From Corynebacterium atrinae (GTDB lineage: Bacteria; Actinomycetota; Actinomycetes; Mycobacteriales; Mycobacteriaceae): 64,000 bases of DNA. The position numbers and the translations under genes were made by a program. Numbering within the stretch: position 1 is the stretch's first letter; the number at the start of each line of letters is the position of its first letter. The notes beneath the pieces were generated by a model. The model did not search any database and was not told the DNA's origin. It worked only from the letters and a program-made list of their open reading frames with translations. The stretch spans positions 1,550,001-1,614,000 of the forward strand of contig NZ_CP046977.1 in the NCBI RefSeq assembly GCF_030408455.1. Reading direction: 5' to 3'. Below, one piece after another: positions 27,883-38,422 of this stretch.

Positions 27883-29241
27883 ATGACTACTCCCCCCACG
27901 CCTTCCCCCACCCCCGGCAACATGCCCAAGCCGGGACCACGCCCGGGAGCGCACATGGGTAATCGTCCAACTCCTTCGCCGCGCCCCGCCGGGAAGACCG
28001 CTCCCCTGCCCGTCCCGCCCAAAAATGATCCGGCCAAGTGGGGTCGCGTCGCCGAAGACGGGACTGTCTTTGTCAAGACACCAGACGGGGAGAGGGAGAT
28101 CGGCTCCTGGCAGGCCGGCACTCCAGCCGAAGGCTTGGCTCATTACGGCCATCGCTTCGACGACCTGGCCACTGAGGTGGAGCTGCTGGAATCGCGCCTC
28201 AACGCCCACCCGGATGATGCGAACTTGATTAAGTCGACGGCCGCGCAACTGCGCGAGACCCTGCCCACGGCGGCCGTCATCGGTGACCTATCGAGCTTGG
28301 ATAAGCGCCTGAACACCATCATGGAACACTCCGCAGCCGCAGGTGAGCAGGCTAGGGCGGAAAAGGCTCGCCGCCGCGAAAAAGCTATCGAGCATAAAGA
28401 AAAGCTCGCGGCGGAGGCGGAAGACCTGGCCGAAAACTCCACCGAGTGGAAAGCCTCGGGCGATCGCCTGCGCGAAATCCTGGAAGAGTGGAAGACCATC
28501 CGCGGAATTGACCGCTCCACCGACGACGCGTTGTGGAAGCGCTATTCCCGCGCTCGGGATGCCTTTAACCGCCGACGCGGATCCCACTTCGCCGATCTCG
28601 ACCGGGGTCGCGCCGCAGCGCGCCGGGCGAAGGAAGCCCTCGTTGAGCGCGCCGAGGCTTTGAAGAACTCGACCGATTGGAATGAAACTGCCCGCGCCTT
28701 CCGTGACCTCATGAAGGAGTGGAAGGCCGCCGGTCGTGCCCCCCGCGAGGTGGACGACAAGCTGTGGGATGCGTTCCGCGGCGCCCAAGATCATTTCTTT
28801 AATGCCCGCAACGCCGAGACCGCTGAGCGGGATAAGGAGTTTGACACCAACGCGGCCGCCAAGGACGCGCTCATTGCGGAATATGACTCTCAAGTAGACC
28901 CCGCCAAGGGGCTCGGTGCTGCTCGTGCCAAGCTGCGAGAACTGCAGGAGAAGTGGGATGAGATCGGCTTCGTGCCACGAGGAAAGGTCGCGGAATACGA
29001 GGACAAGATCGCCGCGATTGAAAAACGGGTTTCCCAGGCCGAGGAGTCCAAGTGGAAGCGCACCGATCCGGAAGCCCAGGCCCGGGTGGATCAGTTCCGC
29101 GCGAAGGTCGCCGACTTCAATGCCCAAGCTGATGCCGCCGAAGCTGCCGGTAAGTCCGCTAAGGCCGCCACCTTGCGCGAGCAAGCCGCCCAGTGGCAGG
29201 AGTGGGCCGATACCGCCCAAAAGGCAGTGGAAAGCCAGTAG
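27883..29241 (+). CDS. DUF349 domain protein
   Basis: Protein of 452 aa. An N-terminal Pro-rich region (residues 1-50, many PTPSPxP steps) is followed by DUF349 repeats, each with the pattern WKxxGRxPREVDxxLWxxFRxxxDxFF (for example near residues 280-310). Long charged coiled coils follow. Actinobacterial relatives are annotated only as DUF349; eukaryote-like or regulatory roles are speculative. It is divergent from the miaA operon. The acetyltransferase gene starts one base inside its stop. Confidence 0.85.
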   Translation: MTTPPTPSPTPGNMPKPGPRPGAHMGNRPTPSPRPAGKTAPLPVPPKNDPAKWGRVAEDGTVFVKTPDGEREIGSWQAGTPAEGLAHYGHRFDDLATEVELLESRLNAHPDDANLIKSTAAQLRETLPTAAVIGDLSSLDKRLNTIMEHSAAAGEQARAEKARRREKAIEHKEKLAAEAEDLAENSTEWKASGDRLREILEEWKTIRGIDRSTDDALWKRYSRARDAFNRRRGSHFADLDRGRAAARRAKEALVERAEALKNSTDWNETARAFRDLMKEWKAAGRAPREVDDKLWDAFRGAQDHFFNARNAETAERDKEFDTNAAAKDALIAEYDSQVDPAKGLGAARAKLRELQEKWDEIGFVPRGKVAEYEDKIAAIEKRVSQAEESKWKRTDPEAQARVDQFRAKVADFNAQADAAEAAGKSAKAATLREQAAQWQEWADTAQKAVESQ

Positions 29242-30323
29242 TGCCCTTCGTCCAGTTTGCGCGGCCGGTTCCAGGTGAGGAACCGGCCGCCGGTCTTCGC
29301 GAGCTCGTGTTCATGTCCAACCTCGCGGCGCAGGAAACCACCGGCGACACGGCCTCATCGATGTCGGTGGAAAGGGTGGCTCACCGTCTGCGCGGCTCGT
29401 CCGTCTACGACTCCCGAGCATTAGCGCTTATCGACGCCCACGTAGCTTCCCCTCGCACTTATCCCGTGGTCGCTGACCTGGAGAATGGATGGGAGGTGTC
29501 CGGTTACCTCGTGTTGGGCCTGCCCCTGACCGAAGATCGCGACGTCGTCGACGTCGAGGTCATTCTCGATGCTGCCTTCCAACCCCTCCCCGGTGCCTCG
29601 CTCACACTTGCGGCGCGGGCTGTGTGGGACGAGCTCCTGGAGGAAGCAGCTCTATTCGCCGCGCGGGAAAATCGCAGCGTCCTGCAAAGCTGGCTTCTCC
29701 ACTCTCCGGCGGAGGAGCCGGGCACCGGCCCGAGCACCGAGGTCTTGGCGGATGCCGGATACCACCTCGGACTCACAGAGCTGCAGGGCTACATCGAGGT
29801 CGCGCCCCTCACATGCGAGTCTGACCTGAGCTTTTCCGTAGTTGAGGACCTAGACGTCCCGCCGGAATTGTTCGCAGCCGTAGTCGCGCTCTATCAACTG
29901 GCAGCCTCCAGCATTCCCCACGGCGGACTTCGGGCCACCGACATCGAATGGACTACCCAGCGGCTCATTGACGCCCGCGCAAGGCTCCTCGACACACACC
30001 GCCGATCCCTCCTAGTCCTGGCACACGATGCCGAAGGCGTGGTGGGAATGACGGCGGTAGTTCACCATGAGGGATCTGAGGACGGCGTCCTCGAACAAGA
30101 TCTCACCGTCGTGGTGCCCCGGGCCCGAGGGCGAGGCGTAGCCACCGCCCTCAAGCGCGCGCTGCTCAACGAAATCCCCCTGAGGTTCCCTGGGGCGCGG
30201 CGGGTTTACACGTCATGTGCCGTGGACAATGCCGCCATGATTGCGGTAAATGAGTCGCTGGGCTGGACGGTTATCAGCGGTAGCTCGGGATGGGAAAAGC
30301 GGCTCCCCTCGACTAAGGCTTAA
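29241..30323 (+). CDS. GNAT-family N-acetyltransferase, two-domain
   Basis: Protein of 360 aa. The C-terminal half is a GNAT domain with the acetyl-CoA loop VVVPRARGRGVATALKRALL (near residues 288-307) and the late CAVDNAAMIAVNESLGW segment. The N-terminal half looks like a second, decayed GNAT fold, as in mycothiol-synthase-like proteins. Start is GTG 29241, overlapping the TAG of the DUF349 gene, so translation is coupled. The substrate is unknown. It converges on the membrane protein at 30320 with a 4-bp overlap. Confidence 0.85.
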   Translation: MPFVQFARPVPGEEPAAGLRELVFMSNLAAQETTGDTASSMSVERVAHRLRGSSVYDSRALALIDAHVASPRTYPVVADLENGWEVSGYLVLGLPLTEDRDVVDVEVILDAAFQPLPGASLTLAARAVWDELLEEAALFAARENRSVLQSWLLHSPAEEPGTGPSTEVLADAGYHLGLTELQGYIEVAPLTCESDLSFSVVEDLDVPPELFAAVVALYQLAASSIPHGGLRATDIEWTTQRLIDARARLLDTHRRSLLVLAHDAEGVVGMTAVVHHEGSEDGVLEQDLTVVVPRARGRGVATALKRALLNEIPLRFPGARRVYTSCAVDNAAMIAVNESLGWTVISGSSGWEKRLPSTKA

Positions 30324-30997
30324 GGAGTATTTCGCCGATGCCGCTCGGCGGCGCGCCGACGGCGATCATCTTCCAAGAGTGGGTTGGTGTCCTCGGCGCT
30401 TTTCTGGCTGGTGACCATCGCCGAGCGCTGGGCATAACCCACCTCGTCGAGGACAGTTTGAGAGGCCCGGGACTCGGCGAGATTCTTCTGGCGATCGTCA
30501 CGACGCAAAGCCACCAGGCAGTACACCACGAATGCCAAGCCGACGGCCACGATGGAAAGCCACATGCCGATCGACAAATCCACGCCGTCTCCCGAACTAC
30601 TCCGCGTCTGACGTAGCCAAATGGCCAGGACAGAGTAAGGGAAGCCGACGGTGCAGAACATCCAGGCGATAAGCCCGAACACCGAGCGGCGAGTGATAAG
30701 GGTCAAGGTGGTGAACACACCCAGGCCCAAAAACAGCAGGGTGGAGTAAATGTACTCGGTAATCTTGATGCCTGACTCGGCGGCCGCCGGCATGCGGAGG
30801 AGGACCTCAAAGCCGCGGACGCTACCCGCCTGCGGCAGTAGCAACGCCACCACGTAGAGCAGCAATGCTGCCAGCAGAACATACTGATGATGTCCCAGGT
30901 GCATGCGCCGAGCAGCCTTTTTTTCTTCGACTGCCAGCTGGCGCACCGACGCGGCGGAAGCGCGGATTTCTTCGCTGCTTGGGGTGATCTCACTCAT
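30320..30997 (-). CDS. Hypothetical membrane protein, miaB operon
   Basis: Protein of 225 aa from ATG 30997 (MSEITPSSEE). A charged N-terminus of about 45 residues is followed by four membrane segments (for example YVLLAALLLYVVALLLP and IYSTLLFLGLGVFTTL), then a basic cytoplasmic tail ending DRRRRAAERHRRNTP. It lies 26 bp after miaB in the same direction, the place where C. glutamicum also has an uncharacterised membrane protein. The function is unknown. Confidence 0.8.
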   Translation of the reverse strand: MSEITPSSEEIRASAASVRQLAVEEKKAARRMHLGHHQYVLLAALLLYVVALLLPQAGSVRGFEVLLRMPAAAESGIKITEYIYSTLLFLGLGVFTTLTLITRRSVFGLIAWMFCTVGFPYSVLAIWLRQTRSSSGDGVDLSIGMWLSIVAVGLAFVVYCLVALRRDDRQKNLAESRASQTVLDEVGYAQRSAMVTSQKSAEDTNPLLEDDRRRRAAERHRRNTP

Positions 30998-31023
30998 GGA
31001 GAACACCTTAGCCCGCCAGTGTT

Positions 31024-32553
31024 CTAGCAGCCGCACTCCCCTGCAGCCGGGGCCGCCTCCGGGGCGGGAGCGCCGATGCGCGGGAGACCGAGACCGACGC
31101 CGATGGGCGCGGTCGTCGGAACGCGACCGGACGCAGACATGTCCCCTGCGAGCGTGCGGCGGTGGGTGAGCACGCCGGCGTCGGCAAGCAAATAATAAGG
31201 GGTGGAACCAGTAATGGTTGTCGTGACCATATCGCCGGGGCGGATGTCGCCGTCCAGCGCACCTTCGGGGACGAAGTGGACCAGGCGGCCATCGCGGGCA
31301 CGGCCGGTCATCCGGTGCGTCTGGTTATTTTTGCGGCCGCCCTCTTGGACAAGCAACTCAACTTCCGTGTCGATGAGCTGGCGGTTGCCTTCCGCCGAGA
31401 CCCGTTCCTGGAGGGCAACGAGTCGCTCAAAGCGCTCCTGCACAACATTTTTGGGTACCTGCTCGGCATAGGTCGCGGCAGGGGTGCCGGGCCGCGGGGA
31501 GTATTGGAAAGTATAGGCAGAGGTAAAACGGGCCTTTTCCACGACGTCAAGGGTGGCCTGGAAATCCTCCTCTGTCTCCCCGGGGAATCCAACGATGATG
31601 TCGGTGGTGATGGAGGCATGCGGCAGCTTCTCCCGCACCTCATCCAAGATGGCCAGGAACTTCTTCGATCGGTACGAGCGACGCATCTCCTTGAGCACCT
31701 TGTCCGAACCCGACTGCAACGGCATGTGCAACTGCGGGCAAATGTTCGGCGTTTCCGCCATGGCATCAATGACGTCGGAGGTGAACTCGGCAGGGTGTGG
31801 GGAGGTGAACCGCAAACGCTCGAGGCCGTCGATGTCGCCACAGGCGCGCAGCAGCTTGGAAAAGGCGCTACGATCTCGCTCAATTTCCGGGTCGGCGAAG
31901 TTGACTCCGTAGGAGTTGACGTTCTGCCCAAGCAGCGTCACCTCCGTCACTCCTTGATCTACGAGGGCCTGGACTTCCGCGAGAATTTCGCCCGGGCGGC
32001 GGTCAATTTCCTTTCCTCGCAGACTTGGCACAATGCAGAACGTGCAGGTGTTATTGCAACCGACGGAAACCGATACCCAGCCGGCATAGGCAGACTCACG
32101 CTTCGCCGGCAGAATCGAAGGAAACGCCTCCAGGGACTCAACGATTTCGACCTCGGCCGTCTGATTGTGCCGGGAGCGTTCCAGCAAGGTCGGCAGGGAA
32201 CCTATGTTGTGGGTGCCGAAGACCACGTCAACCCACGGAGCTTTGGTGACGACCGTGTCACGGTCCTTCTGCGCCAGGCAACCACCAACGGCGATTTGCA
32301 TGCCGGGGTGGTTGTTCTTTGTCGCCCGCAACTGACCCAGCGTGCCATAAAGGCGCTCATCAGCATTCTCACGGACGGCACACGTGTTAAAGACGACAAG
32401 ATCCGGTTCCTCCCCCGCCGCCGCGACGTAGCCGGCCTCCTCCAAGAGGCCGGATAGGCGCTCGGAATCATGCACGTTCATCTGGCACCCGAAAGTGCGG
32501 ACCTCATAGGTTCGGGGGTGATTGTCAAGGATTTGAAGGTTCTGCTGCGCCAC
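31024..32553 (-). CDS. miaB: tRNA-2-methylthio-N6-isopentenyladenosine synthase
   Basis: Radical SAM methylthiotransferase that finishes the A37 modification begun by MiaA. The protein is 509 aa. The three N-terminal cluster cysteines are in [22 protein letters not shown] and VGGCLAQKD. The radical SAM triad is GCNNTCTFC, and a TRAM domain is near residues 390-460. The tail ends AAGECGC. Start is GTG 32553; the longer frame lacks similarity, and no strong ribosome-binding site is seen. Confidence 0.94.
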   Translation of the reverse strand: MAQQNLQILDNHPRTYEVRTFGCQMNVHDSERLSGLLEEAGYVAAAGEEPDLVVFNTCAVRENADERLYGTLGQLRATKNNHPGMQIAVGGCLAQKDRDTVVTKAPWVDVVFGTHNIGSLPTLLERSRHNQTAEVEIVESLEAFPSILPAKRESAYAGWVSVSVGCNNTCTFCIVPSLRGKEIDRRPGEILAEVQALVDQGVTEVTLLGQNVNSYGVNFADPEIERDRSAFSKLLRACGDIDGLERLRFTSPHPAEFTSDVIDAMAETPNICPQLHMPLQSGSDKVLKEMRRSYRSKKFLAILDEVREKLPHASITTDIIVGFPGETEEDFQATLDVVEKARFTSAYTFQYSPRPGTPAATYAEQVPKNVVQERFERLVALQERVSAEGNRQLIDTEVELLVQEGGRKNNQTHRMTGRARDGRLVHFVPEGALDGDIRPGDMVTTTITGSTPYYLLADAGVLTHRRTLAGDMSASGRVPTTAPIGVGLGLPRIGAPAPEAAPAAGECGC

Positions 32554-32688
32554 GGGGTGCCATTCTAGCCGGGGGTGAGATGCCAACCAATTGCTGAGCC
32601 AGAGCGGGCAAGTCCACCCCAACCTGGACCGTTGCGTCAGGTTGTCAATTTGCTAGGCCATTGGGCGAACATTGCGTATGTAACGGGA

Positions 32689-32704
32689 TTTGCCACGTTG
32701 CAAA
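32689..32704. promoter_or_regulatory. Inverted repeat in the miaB/gluA region
   Basis: TTTGC-N6-GCAAA, perfect 5+5 arms, about 55 bp before gluA. It could be an operator for glutamate uptake; the binding protein is unknown. Confidence 0.3.
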
Positions 32705-32756
32705 ATCGTTAGCCGAAAATGCTCACTTTGCTACCGGATCGGCCTATAGTTCTCGT

Positions 32757-33533
32757 ATGACCCAGAACACACCTGCCACGGCTGAAGGATCAGGCAACAA
32801 GCCCATGATCCGGATGCGCGACGTGCAGAAGTACTTCGATGATTTTCAGGCACTCAAGGACATCAACCTGGAAATTCCCAGCGGCCAAGTCGTAGTCGTG
32901 CTCGGCCCCTCCGGCTCAGGAAAGTCCACCCTCTGCCGCACCATCAACCGGCTTGAGCCCATCGAGCAAGGCACCATCGAGATCGACGGTGTCCTCCTCC
33001 CTGAAGAAGGCAAAGACCTGGCTAAGCTGCGCGCCGACGTGGGAATGGTGTTCCAGCAGTTCAACCTCTTCCCCCACCTGACGATCAAGGACAACGTCAC
33101 GCTTGGCCCGATGAAAGTGCGGAAGTTGAAGAAGGCCGCCGCCTCCGAACGGGCAATGCAACTGCTGGAGCGCGTCGGCATCGCTAATCAGTCGGACAAG
33201 TACCCGGCGCAGCTGTCCGGTGGACAGCAGCAGCGCGTGGCCATCGCTCGCGCGCTGGCCATGAACCCCAAGATCATGCTTTTCGACGAACCAACGTCCG
33301 CCCTCGACCCCGAAATGGTCAATGAAGTCCTCGACGTCATGGCGGGCCTGGCTAAGGAAGGCATGACCATGGTCGTGGTCACTCACGAAATGGGCTTCGC
33401 TCGGCGGGCCGCCGATCGAGTTCTGTTCATGGCCGACGGAGCGATCGTCGAGGACTCCACCCCCGACGACTTCTTTTCCAATCCCAAGACTGACCGCGCC
33501 AAGGACTTCCTGGGCAAGATCCTGTCCCACTAG
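32757..33533 (+). CDS. gluA: Glutamate ABC transporter ATPase GluA
   Basis: ATP-binding subunit of the glutamate importer. It is 258 aa from ATG 32757. Walker [11 protein letters not shown]-loop VFQQFNLFP, signature [15 protein letters not shown] and Walker [14 protein letters not shown] are all intact. C. glutamicum GluA begins at the second in-frame ATG (32805, MIRMRDV). ATG 32757 lies 7 bp after TATAGT (32745-32750), suggesting a leaderless transcript with a 16-residue extension. First gene of gluABCD. Confidence 0.95.
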   Translation: MTQNTPATAEGSGNKPMIRMRDVQKYFDDFQALKDINLEIPSGQVVVVLGPSGSGKSTLCRTINRLEPIEQGTIEIDGVLLPEEGKDLAKLRADVGMVFQQFNLFPHLTIKDNVTLGPMKVRKLKKAAASERAMQLLERVGIANQSDKYPAQLSGGQQQRVAIARALAMNPKIMLFDEPTSALDPEMVNEVLDVMAGLAKEGMTMVVVTHEMGFARRAADRVLFMADGAIVEDSTPDDFFSNPKTDRAKDFLGKILSH

Positions 33534-33571
33534 ACACCTCCACATCTTTACAACAGCAAAGGACCATCACC

Positions 33572-34447
33572 ATGAAGCGAAACATCTTCCGCACCGCAGC
33601 AATCGTCTCCACCACCGTTGTCGCTGGCGTCACCCTCGCAGCCTGCGGTTCCTCCTCGGGCGGCGGTGACGGCATGCTCGGCGCCATCGAAGCCGGGGAA
33701 GTCACCATCGGCACCAAGTACGACCAGCCTGGCCTGGGCCTGCGTAACCCTGACGGCACCATGACCGGCCTCGACGTCGACGTTTCCCAGTACGTGGTTA
33801 ACCACATCGCAGAGAAGAACGGCTGGGAGAAGCCGAAGGTCACCTGGCGCGAGACCCCCTCCGCTCAGCGTGAGACCCTCATCCAGAACGGCGAGGTCGA
33901 CCTCATCGCCGCGACCTACTCCATCAACAAGGGCCGCTCCGAGTCCGTCAACTTCGGCGGTCCTTACCTGGTAACCCATCAGGCTCTTCTCGTCCGCGAC
34001 GGCGAGACCGAGATCACCAACCTCGAAAGCCTCGACGGCAAGATCCTCTGCTCGGTCACCGGCTCCACCCCTGCTCAGAAGGTCAAAGACGCCCTCCCCG
34101 GTGTCCAGCTCCAGGAGTACGACACCTACTCCTCCTGTGTTGAGGCATTGCGTCAGGGCAACATCGACGCCATGACCACCGACGCCACCATCCTCCTGGG
34201 CTACTCCGCTCAGGCACCCGGCCAGTTCAAGGTCATCGAGATGGAGAAGGACGGCCAGCCGTTCACCAACGAGTACTACGGCATCGGCCTGGCCAAGGAC
34301 GACACCGAAGGCACCACCGCCATCAATGAGGCGCTGAAGGAGATGCAGTCCTCCGGAGAGTTCGACAAGCTCGTGAACAAGAACCTCGGCGGCATGGACG
34401 CGGTTTCCCCGGGTACTCCGGGCGACCTGTCCTTCCTCAATTCCTAA
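33572..34447 (+). CDS. gluB: Glutamate-binding lipoprotein GluB
   Basis: Extracytoplasmic substrate-binding protein of 291 aa, attached to the membrane as a lipoprotein. The signal peptide ends in the lipobox TLAAC with Cys25 modified, followed by a Ser/Gly linker. The remainder is a family 3 solute-binding domain (GTKYDQPGLGLRNPDG, DLIAATYSINKGRSE). ATG 33572 follows AAAGGA. It lies 38 bp after gluA in the same operon. In C. glutamicum the system takes up glutamate under carbon control. Confidence 0.95.
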   Translation: MKRNIFRTAAIVSTTVVAGVTLAACGSSSGGGDGMLGAIEAGEVTIGTKYDQPGLGLRNPDGTMTGLDVDVSQYVVNHIAEKNGWEKPKVTWRETPSAQRETLIQNGEVDLIAATYSINKGRSESVNFGGPYLVTHQALLVRDGETEITNLESLDGKILCSVTGSTPAQKVKDALPGVQLQEYDTYSSCVEALRQGNIDAMTTDATILLGYSAQAPGQFKVIEMEKDGQPFTNEYYGIGLAKDDTEGTTAINEALKEMQSSGEFDKLVNKNLGGMDAVSPGTPGDLSFLNS

Positions 34448-34480
34448 TCCCTACCCGACGTCCCCACTGAGGAGACCCTC

Positions 34481-35167
34481 ATGACCGACCTATGGGCTGA
34501 TCTTGGCCCACGGCTGTGGCCAGCTTTTTGGATCACCATCAAGCTGACCGTGTACTCCGCCTTCGGATCGATGATCCTGGGCACCATCCTCACAGCCATG
34601 AGGGTCTCCCCCGTCGCAATGCTGCGCGGGATGGCGTCCTTCTACATCAATACCGTCCGTAACACCCCGCTGACGCTCATCATCTTGTTCTGTTCCTTCG
34701 GCCTCTACCAGAACCTCGGGTTCGCCATGGCCAGCCGCGACTCCTCTACCTTCCTGGTGGACAACAACTTCCGGCTCGCGGTGCTGGGCTTCATCATCTA
34801 CACCTCAGCGTTCGTGGCCGAGTCACTCCGCTCAGGAATCAACACCGTCCACTTCGGCCAGGCGGAGGCCGCACGTTCCATTGGGTTGACGTTTCCCCAG
34901 ATCTTTAAAGAGATCATCTTCCCACAGGCTCTCCGCGCCGCAATTGTGCCGTTGGGCAATACGCTGATCGCACTGACGAAGAACACCACCATCGCCTCGG
35001 CCATTGGTGTCGCCGAAGCCTCCCTGCTCATGAAGTCCACGATTGAAATTCACGCCAACATGTTGTTTGCCGTGTTCGCAATCTTCGCCCTCGGATTCAT
35101 CATCCTTACCCTGCCCACCGGCCTCGCACTTGGCCGACTCTCCACCCGACTGGCGGTGAGGAAGTAA
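34481..35167 (+). CDS. gluC: Glutamate ABC transporter permease GluC
   Basis: Inner-membrane permease of 228 aa of the polar amino acid (His/Glu/Gln/Arg/opine) family with about five membrane segments. The ATPase-docking EAA loop reads [23 protein letters not shown] (near residues 127-149, split here as [10 protein letters not shown] and [12 protein letters not shown]). Its stop shares a base with the gluD ATG, so translation is coupled. ATG 34481 follows GAGGAGACC. Confidence 0.94.
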   Translation: MTDLWADLGPRLWPAFWITIKLTVYSAFGSMILGTILTAMRVSPVAMLRGMASFYINTVRNTPLTLIILFCSFGLYQNLGFAMASRDSSTFLVDNNFRLAVLGFIIYTSAFVAESLRSGINTVHFGQAEAARSIGLTFPQIFKEIIFPQALRAAIVPLGNTLIALTKNTTIASAIGVAEASLLMKSTIEIHANMLFAVFAIFALGFIILTLPTGLALGRLSTRLAVRK

Positions 35168-36105
35168 TGTCCGTACGCGCAACAGTTCTCTACGATGCTC
35201 CTGGCCCCCGCGGCCGCCAACTCAACCGGATCATCACTGGCATCACCGCCGTAGTCACCATCGCGATTATCTCGTGGGTCCTGTGGACCTTACAGGCTAA
35301 TGGACAACTCACAGCCGCGAAGTGGAGCCCGTTCCTGGACTCGCTGACGTGGAAGACGTACCTCTTGCCCGGCCTCTGGGGCACGCTGAAGGCGGCCTTC
35401 GCTTCCATCTTGCTCGCTCTAGTTCTGGGAGTTCTGCTAGGTCTTGGTCGCCTCTCCGAGATGGCCTGGCTCCGGTGGATCTGCGCCGTTATCGTAGAGT
35501 TTTTCCGAGCCATTCCGGTTCTGCTGCTCATGATCTTCGCCTACCAGCTCTTCGCCATTTACAATCTGGCGCCCCCGCGGGAACTAGCATTTGCCGCTGT
35601 CGTCTTCGGCCTGACGATGTACAACGGTTCGGTCATCGCGGAGATCCTGCGATCGGGGATTAGCTCGCTGCCAAAGGGGCAAACCGAGGCAGCACTCACC
35701 CTAGGCTTGTCGCACCGCCAGACGATGTGGTTCATTTTGCTCCCGCAGGCAGTCGCGGCCATGCTCCCGGCGCTAATCGCGCAGATGGTCATCGCGCTCA
35801 AGGACTCCGCTCTGGGCTACCAGATCGGCTACGTCGAAGTTGTTCGATCCGGCATTCAATCGGCGTCCGCGAACCAGAACTTCCTGGCTTCCCTCGTCGT
35901 CGTGGCAATCATCATGATCCTCATCAACTGGGCCCTGACCTCCCTCGCCCAGCGCATCGAGCGACAGCTCCGCGCTGGCCGTGCTCGCCGCAATATCGTG
36001 GCCAAGGTTCCCGAGCTCCCCCATCAGGGCCTGGATACCAAGGATAACGTCAACGTGGACTGGCACGATCCCGACTACGTCGAGATCAAGAACCCGGGCC
36101 AATAG
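35167..36105 (+). CDS. gluD: Glutamate ABC transporter permease GluD
   Basis: Second permease, 312 aa. It is longer than GluC because of an N-terminal extension of about 45 residues and a hydrophilic C-terminal tail of about 45 residues ([12 protein letters not shown] onward) ending in the acidic [15 protein letters not shown]. The EAA loop reads [20 protein letters not shown]. It is the last gene of gluABCD and is followed by a terminator at 36110. Confidence 0.94.
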   Translation: MSVRATVLYDAPGPRGRQLNRIITGITAVVTIAIISWVLWTLQANGQLTAAKWSPFLDSLTWKTYLLPGLWGTLKAAFASILLALVLGVLLGLGRLSEMAWLRWICAVIVEFFRAIPVLLLMIFAYQLFAIYNLAPPRELAFAAVVFGLTMYNGSVIAEILRSGISSLPKGQTEAALTLGLSHRQTMWFILLPQAVAAMLPALIAQMVIALKDSALGYQIGYVEVVRSGIQSASANQNFLASLVVVAIIMILINWALTSLAQRIERQLRAGRARRNIVAKVPELPHQGLDTKDNVNVDWHDPDYVEIKNPGQ

Positions 36106-36109
36106 CCTC

Positions 36110-36144
36110 AACCCGTGTCCCCTGCGAGTAGGGGTACACGGGTT
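36110..36144. terminator. Terminator after gluD
   Basis: AACCCGTGTCCCCT pairs with AGGGGTACACGGGTT with one bulged base around GCGAGT, followed by GTTTCGTTT. It lies between convergent gluD and recX and can serve both. Confidence 0.8.
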
Positions 36145-36178
36145 GTTTCGTTTCAGGGTGCCCCCTGCAGGGCATGGT

Positions 36179-36766
36179 TTAATCCCGCAGCTCGGTGATT
36201 CGTTGCTCCAGTGCCTCCCGCGCGATCCGCAGGCTCATTCCCTGAGCGAAACCCCTCCTCGCCAGCACGCCCACAATCCGGCGCAAAGCCTTGTCGCTCT
36301 CGGCTCGGTCTGCTGGAGCGACTTTCAGGCTGCGGGCCTTCTTCTCCGCCAGGGCGCATGCCATAGCAGCTTCGTCGTTCGCCGCGATCTGTTTGAGGGC
36401 TGCCCCGCGAGTAGCCGCGTCAACGCCCTTTTCTTTCAGCTCCTGATCGAGGACCCGAGCGGATTTCCCACGACGTGCGTGACGCTGCCGCACCCACTCG
36501 AAGGCGAAATCCTCGTCGTTGATGAGACCGACCTCCGCCAGGTCATCCACCACTCTAGCCACGACCTCAGCAGGAAACTCCGCCTGCAACAGGCGCTCGG
36601 TGAGCTCATGGCGGGAGCGGGCGCGCTGGTCCAATAATCCCAGGGCCCGCTTGCGGACGGCAGCCTTAGCCACCTCCTCCTCGGGATCAAACAGGCTGGG
36701 GCCGTTGCCGGCCGCATACTCATCCAGAGCACGCCGCAGTTGCTGGAGCTTTTCCGCTTGTTCCAT
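36179..36766 (-). CDS. recX: Regulatory protein RecX
   Basis: Modulator that caps RecA filaments. The protein is 195 aa, rich in Ala, Arg and Glu, and has the three-helix RecX repeats; the motif ARSRHELTERLL is typical near residue 50. It follows recA after 9 bp in the same direction, the usual actinobacterial recA-recX pair. ATG 36766. Confidence 0.93.
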   Translation of the reverse strand: MEQAEKLQQLRRALDEYAAGNGPSLFDPEEEVAKAAVRKRALGLLDQRARSRHELTERLLQAEFPAEVVARVVDDLAEVGLINDEDFAFEWVRQRHARRGKSARVLDQELKEKGVDAATRGAALKQIAANDEAAMACALAEKKARSLKVAPADRAESDKALRRIVGVLARRGFAQGMSLRIAREALEQRITELRD

Positions 36767-36775
36767 CGAAAGCCG

Positions 36776-37903
36776 CTACTCCGCAGCTGCGGCAGCGTCC
36801 TCGTCATCATCGAAGTCGACGTTGGGGACCATATCTACCGGATCATCGCTGAGATCAGATCCGTCAGCCGAGGCCGCCTCGGGGCCGATGCCCAGCTTGG
36901 CAAAGATCTTGCGCTCGATCTCATCTGCCAGCTCCGGGGTCTCTTTGAGGAGAAGGCGAGCCTTCTCCTTGCCCTGACCCAGCTGGTCACCCTCATAGGT
37001 GAACCAGGAGCCGGATTTCTTCACAATGCCGTTCTCCACGCCCAGGTCGATGATCGAGGACTCACGGGAGATGCCTTCGCCATACATGATGTCGAACTCG
37101 GCGATCTTGAAAGGCGGAGACACCTTGTTCTTAACCACCTTGAGACGGGTGCGGTTACCAATCGCATCCTGCCCGTCCTTCAGGGTCTGGATACGACGGA
37201 CATCGCACCGGACGGAGGAGTAGAACTTAAGGGCCTTGCCGCCGGTCGTGGTCTCGGGAGAGCCGAACATGACGCCGATCTTTTCTCGCAGCTGGTTAAT
37301 GAAGATGGCAGTGGTGTTGGAGGTGTGCAGCGCACCAGTCATTTTGCGCAGCGCCTGGCTCATCAGACGGGCTTGAAGGCCGACGTGACTGTCACCCATC
37401 TCGCCCTCAATCTCAGCCTTGGGAGTCAGGGCAGCCACCGAGTCAATAACGATGATGTCAATAGCGCCGGAACGAACCAGCATGTCCGCAATTTCCAATG
37501 CCTGCTCACCGGTGTCCGGCTGGGACACCAGCAGGGCATCGGTGTCTACGCCGAGCTTCTTGGCATAATCCGGATCGAGCGCGTGCTCCGCATCGATGAA
37601 AGCGGCAATACCGCCAGCCCGCTGCGCCTGCGCAATGGCGTGCAGCGCGACGGTCGTCTTACCCGAGGACTCCGGGCCGTAGACCTCAACGATACGGCCG
37701 CGCGGGAATCCACCGATACCCAAAGCGACATCGATAGCGGTGTTGCCGGAAGAAATGACCGAGATCGGCGGGCGGTTTTCATCGCCCAACCGCATGACGG
37801 CACCCTTGCCAAAATCCTTTTCAATCATCGCCAACGCGGAATCGAGCGCCTTTTGACGATCAGCCCCCGGGGCCGCAGCAGAGTTCTTCTTCTTCGGTGC
37901 CAT
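36776..37903 (-). CDS. recA: Recombinase RecA
   Basis: DNA strand-exchange protein and co-protease for LexA. The protein is 375 aa. Walker A GPESSGKT is at residues 76-83, Walker B in [12 protein letters not shown], and the L2 loop near [11 protein letters not shown]. The C-terminal acidic tail ends [13 protein letters not shown]. No intein is present, unlike some mycobacterial recA genes. ATG 37903 follows GGAAAG. A candidate SOS box lies about 190 bp upstream. Confidence 0.97.
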   Translation of the reverse strand: MAPKKKNSAAAPGADRQKALDSALAMIEKDFGKGAVMRLGDENRPPISVISSGNTAIDVALGIGGFPRGRIVEVYGPESSGKTTVALHAIAQAQRAGGIAAFIDAEHALDPDYAKKLGVDTDALLVSQPDTGEQALEIADMLVRSGAIDIIVIDSVAALTPKAEIEGEMGDSHVGLQARLMSQALRKMTGALHTSNTTAIFINQLREKIGVMFGSPETTTGGKALKFYSSVRCDVRRIQTLKDGQDAIGNRTRLKVVKNKVSPPFKIAEFDIMYGEGISRESSIIDLGVENGIVKKSGSWFTYEGDQLGQGKEKARLLLKETPELADEIERKIFAKLGIGPEAASADGSDLSDDPVDMVPNVDFDDDEDAAAAAE

Positions 37904-38089
37904 GGTGGTCTTTCCTTCTGATTGTTGAGGTGAGTTCGCTAACTGATCTTCGTGCTCAATGAGGTCCACACTCTTGTTAGACTTCCATTTCGCACGTTCG
38001 GCTCCCGAGACCCACATTTTTAGCTTTTGTCCTGTGAGGACACGCTAGCTCCGTGCCCGGACATCCCGGAACATCGCCTTCGAACTTAC

Positions 38090-38105
38090 ACGCACAACTG
38101 TTCGA
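38090..38105. promoter_or_regulatory. Candidate LexA (SOS) box upstream of recA
   Basis: ACGCACAACTGTTCGA has the full right half GTTCGA and 4 of 6 bases of the left half of TCGAAC-N4-GTTCGA. A second TCGAAC half begins at 38102, overlapping it. It lies between recA and the DUF3046 gene, both on the minus strand. Confidence 0.5.
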
Positions 38106-38140
38106 ACACAATGTGCAACACGTCGCTCGGGCCAAAATGG

Positions 38141-38356
38141 CTAGAAGCCGGGCCGATCTATCCCCAGACGACGCTCTTCGGGAACATCGAACTCCTCACA
38201 CAACTGGTGCCACACGGCCCGGAGGCCCTCCCCCTCCTCGATGAGCTGTTCGGGCGTTTTGCCGTACACCGCGAGAACGTGGGAGTGGACAATCCATTTG
38301 CCCCGGACGCTTCCAAACTCATCCTGAACCAATTGGTAAAACTCCGTCAATCGCAT
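38141..38356 (-). CDS. DUF3046 family protein
   Basis: Small protein of 71 aa (MRLTEFYQLVQDEFG start) of the DUF3046 family, which is regularly found just upstream of recA in actinobacteria. The function is unknown. The family pattern LxxxHVLAVYGKTPEQLIEEG (residues 27-44) is visible. The longer reading frame to 38689 is antisense to bioY and not coding. It is divergent from bioY, with the BioQ-type operator in the intergenic region. Confidence 0.85.
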   Translation of the reverse strand: MRLTEFYQLVQDEFGSVRGKWIVHSHVLAVYGKTPEQLIEEGEGLRAVWHQLCEEFDVPEERRLGIDRPGF

Positions 38357-38422
38357 GGCCCCGATAGTACTTACCCCGCCACTACCCCACCAAGCGACCC
38401 GAAAATACCCGCATATGGTCGA

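Noticed and set aside
27154..28248. 364-codon version of the gene upstream of miaA
   Set aside because: The N-terminal 161 codons are antisense to the DUF349 gene and have skewed composition; the similarity starts at MSVMTPN (27765).
31162..32457. 431-codon open frame on the plus strand
   Set aside because: Antisense shadow of miaB; no start signal or motif.
36776..37903. Intein in recA
   Set aside because: RecA is 375 aa, uninterrupted, with normal spacing of motifs.
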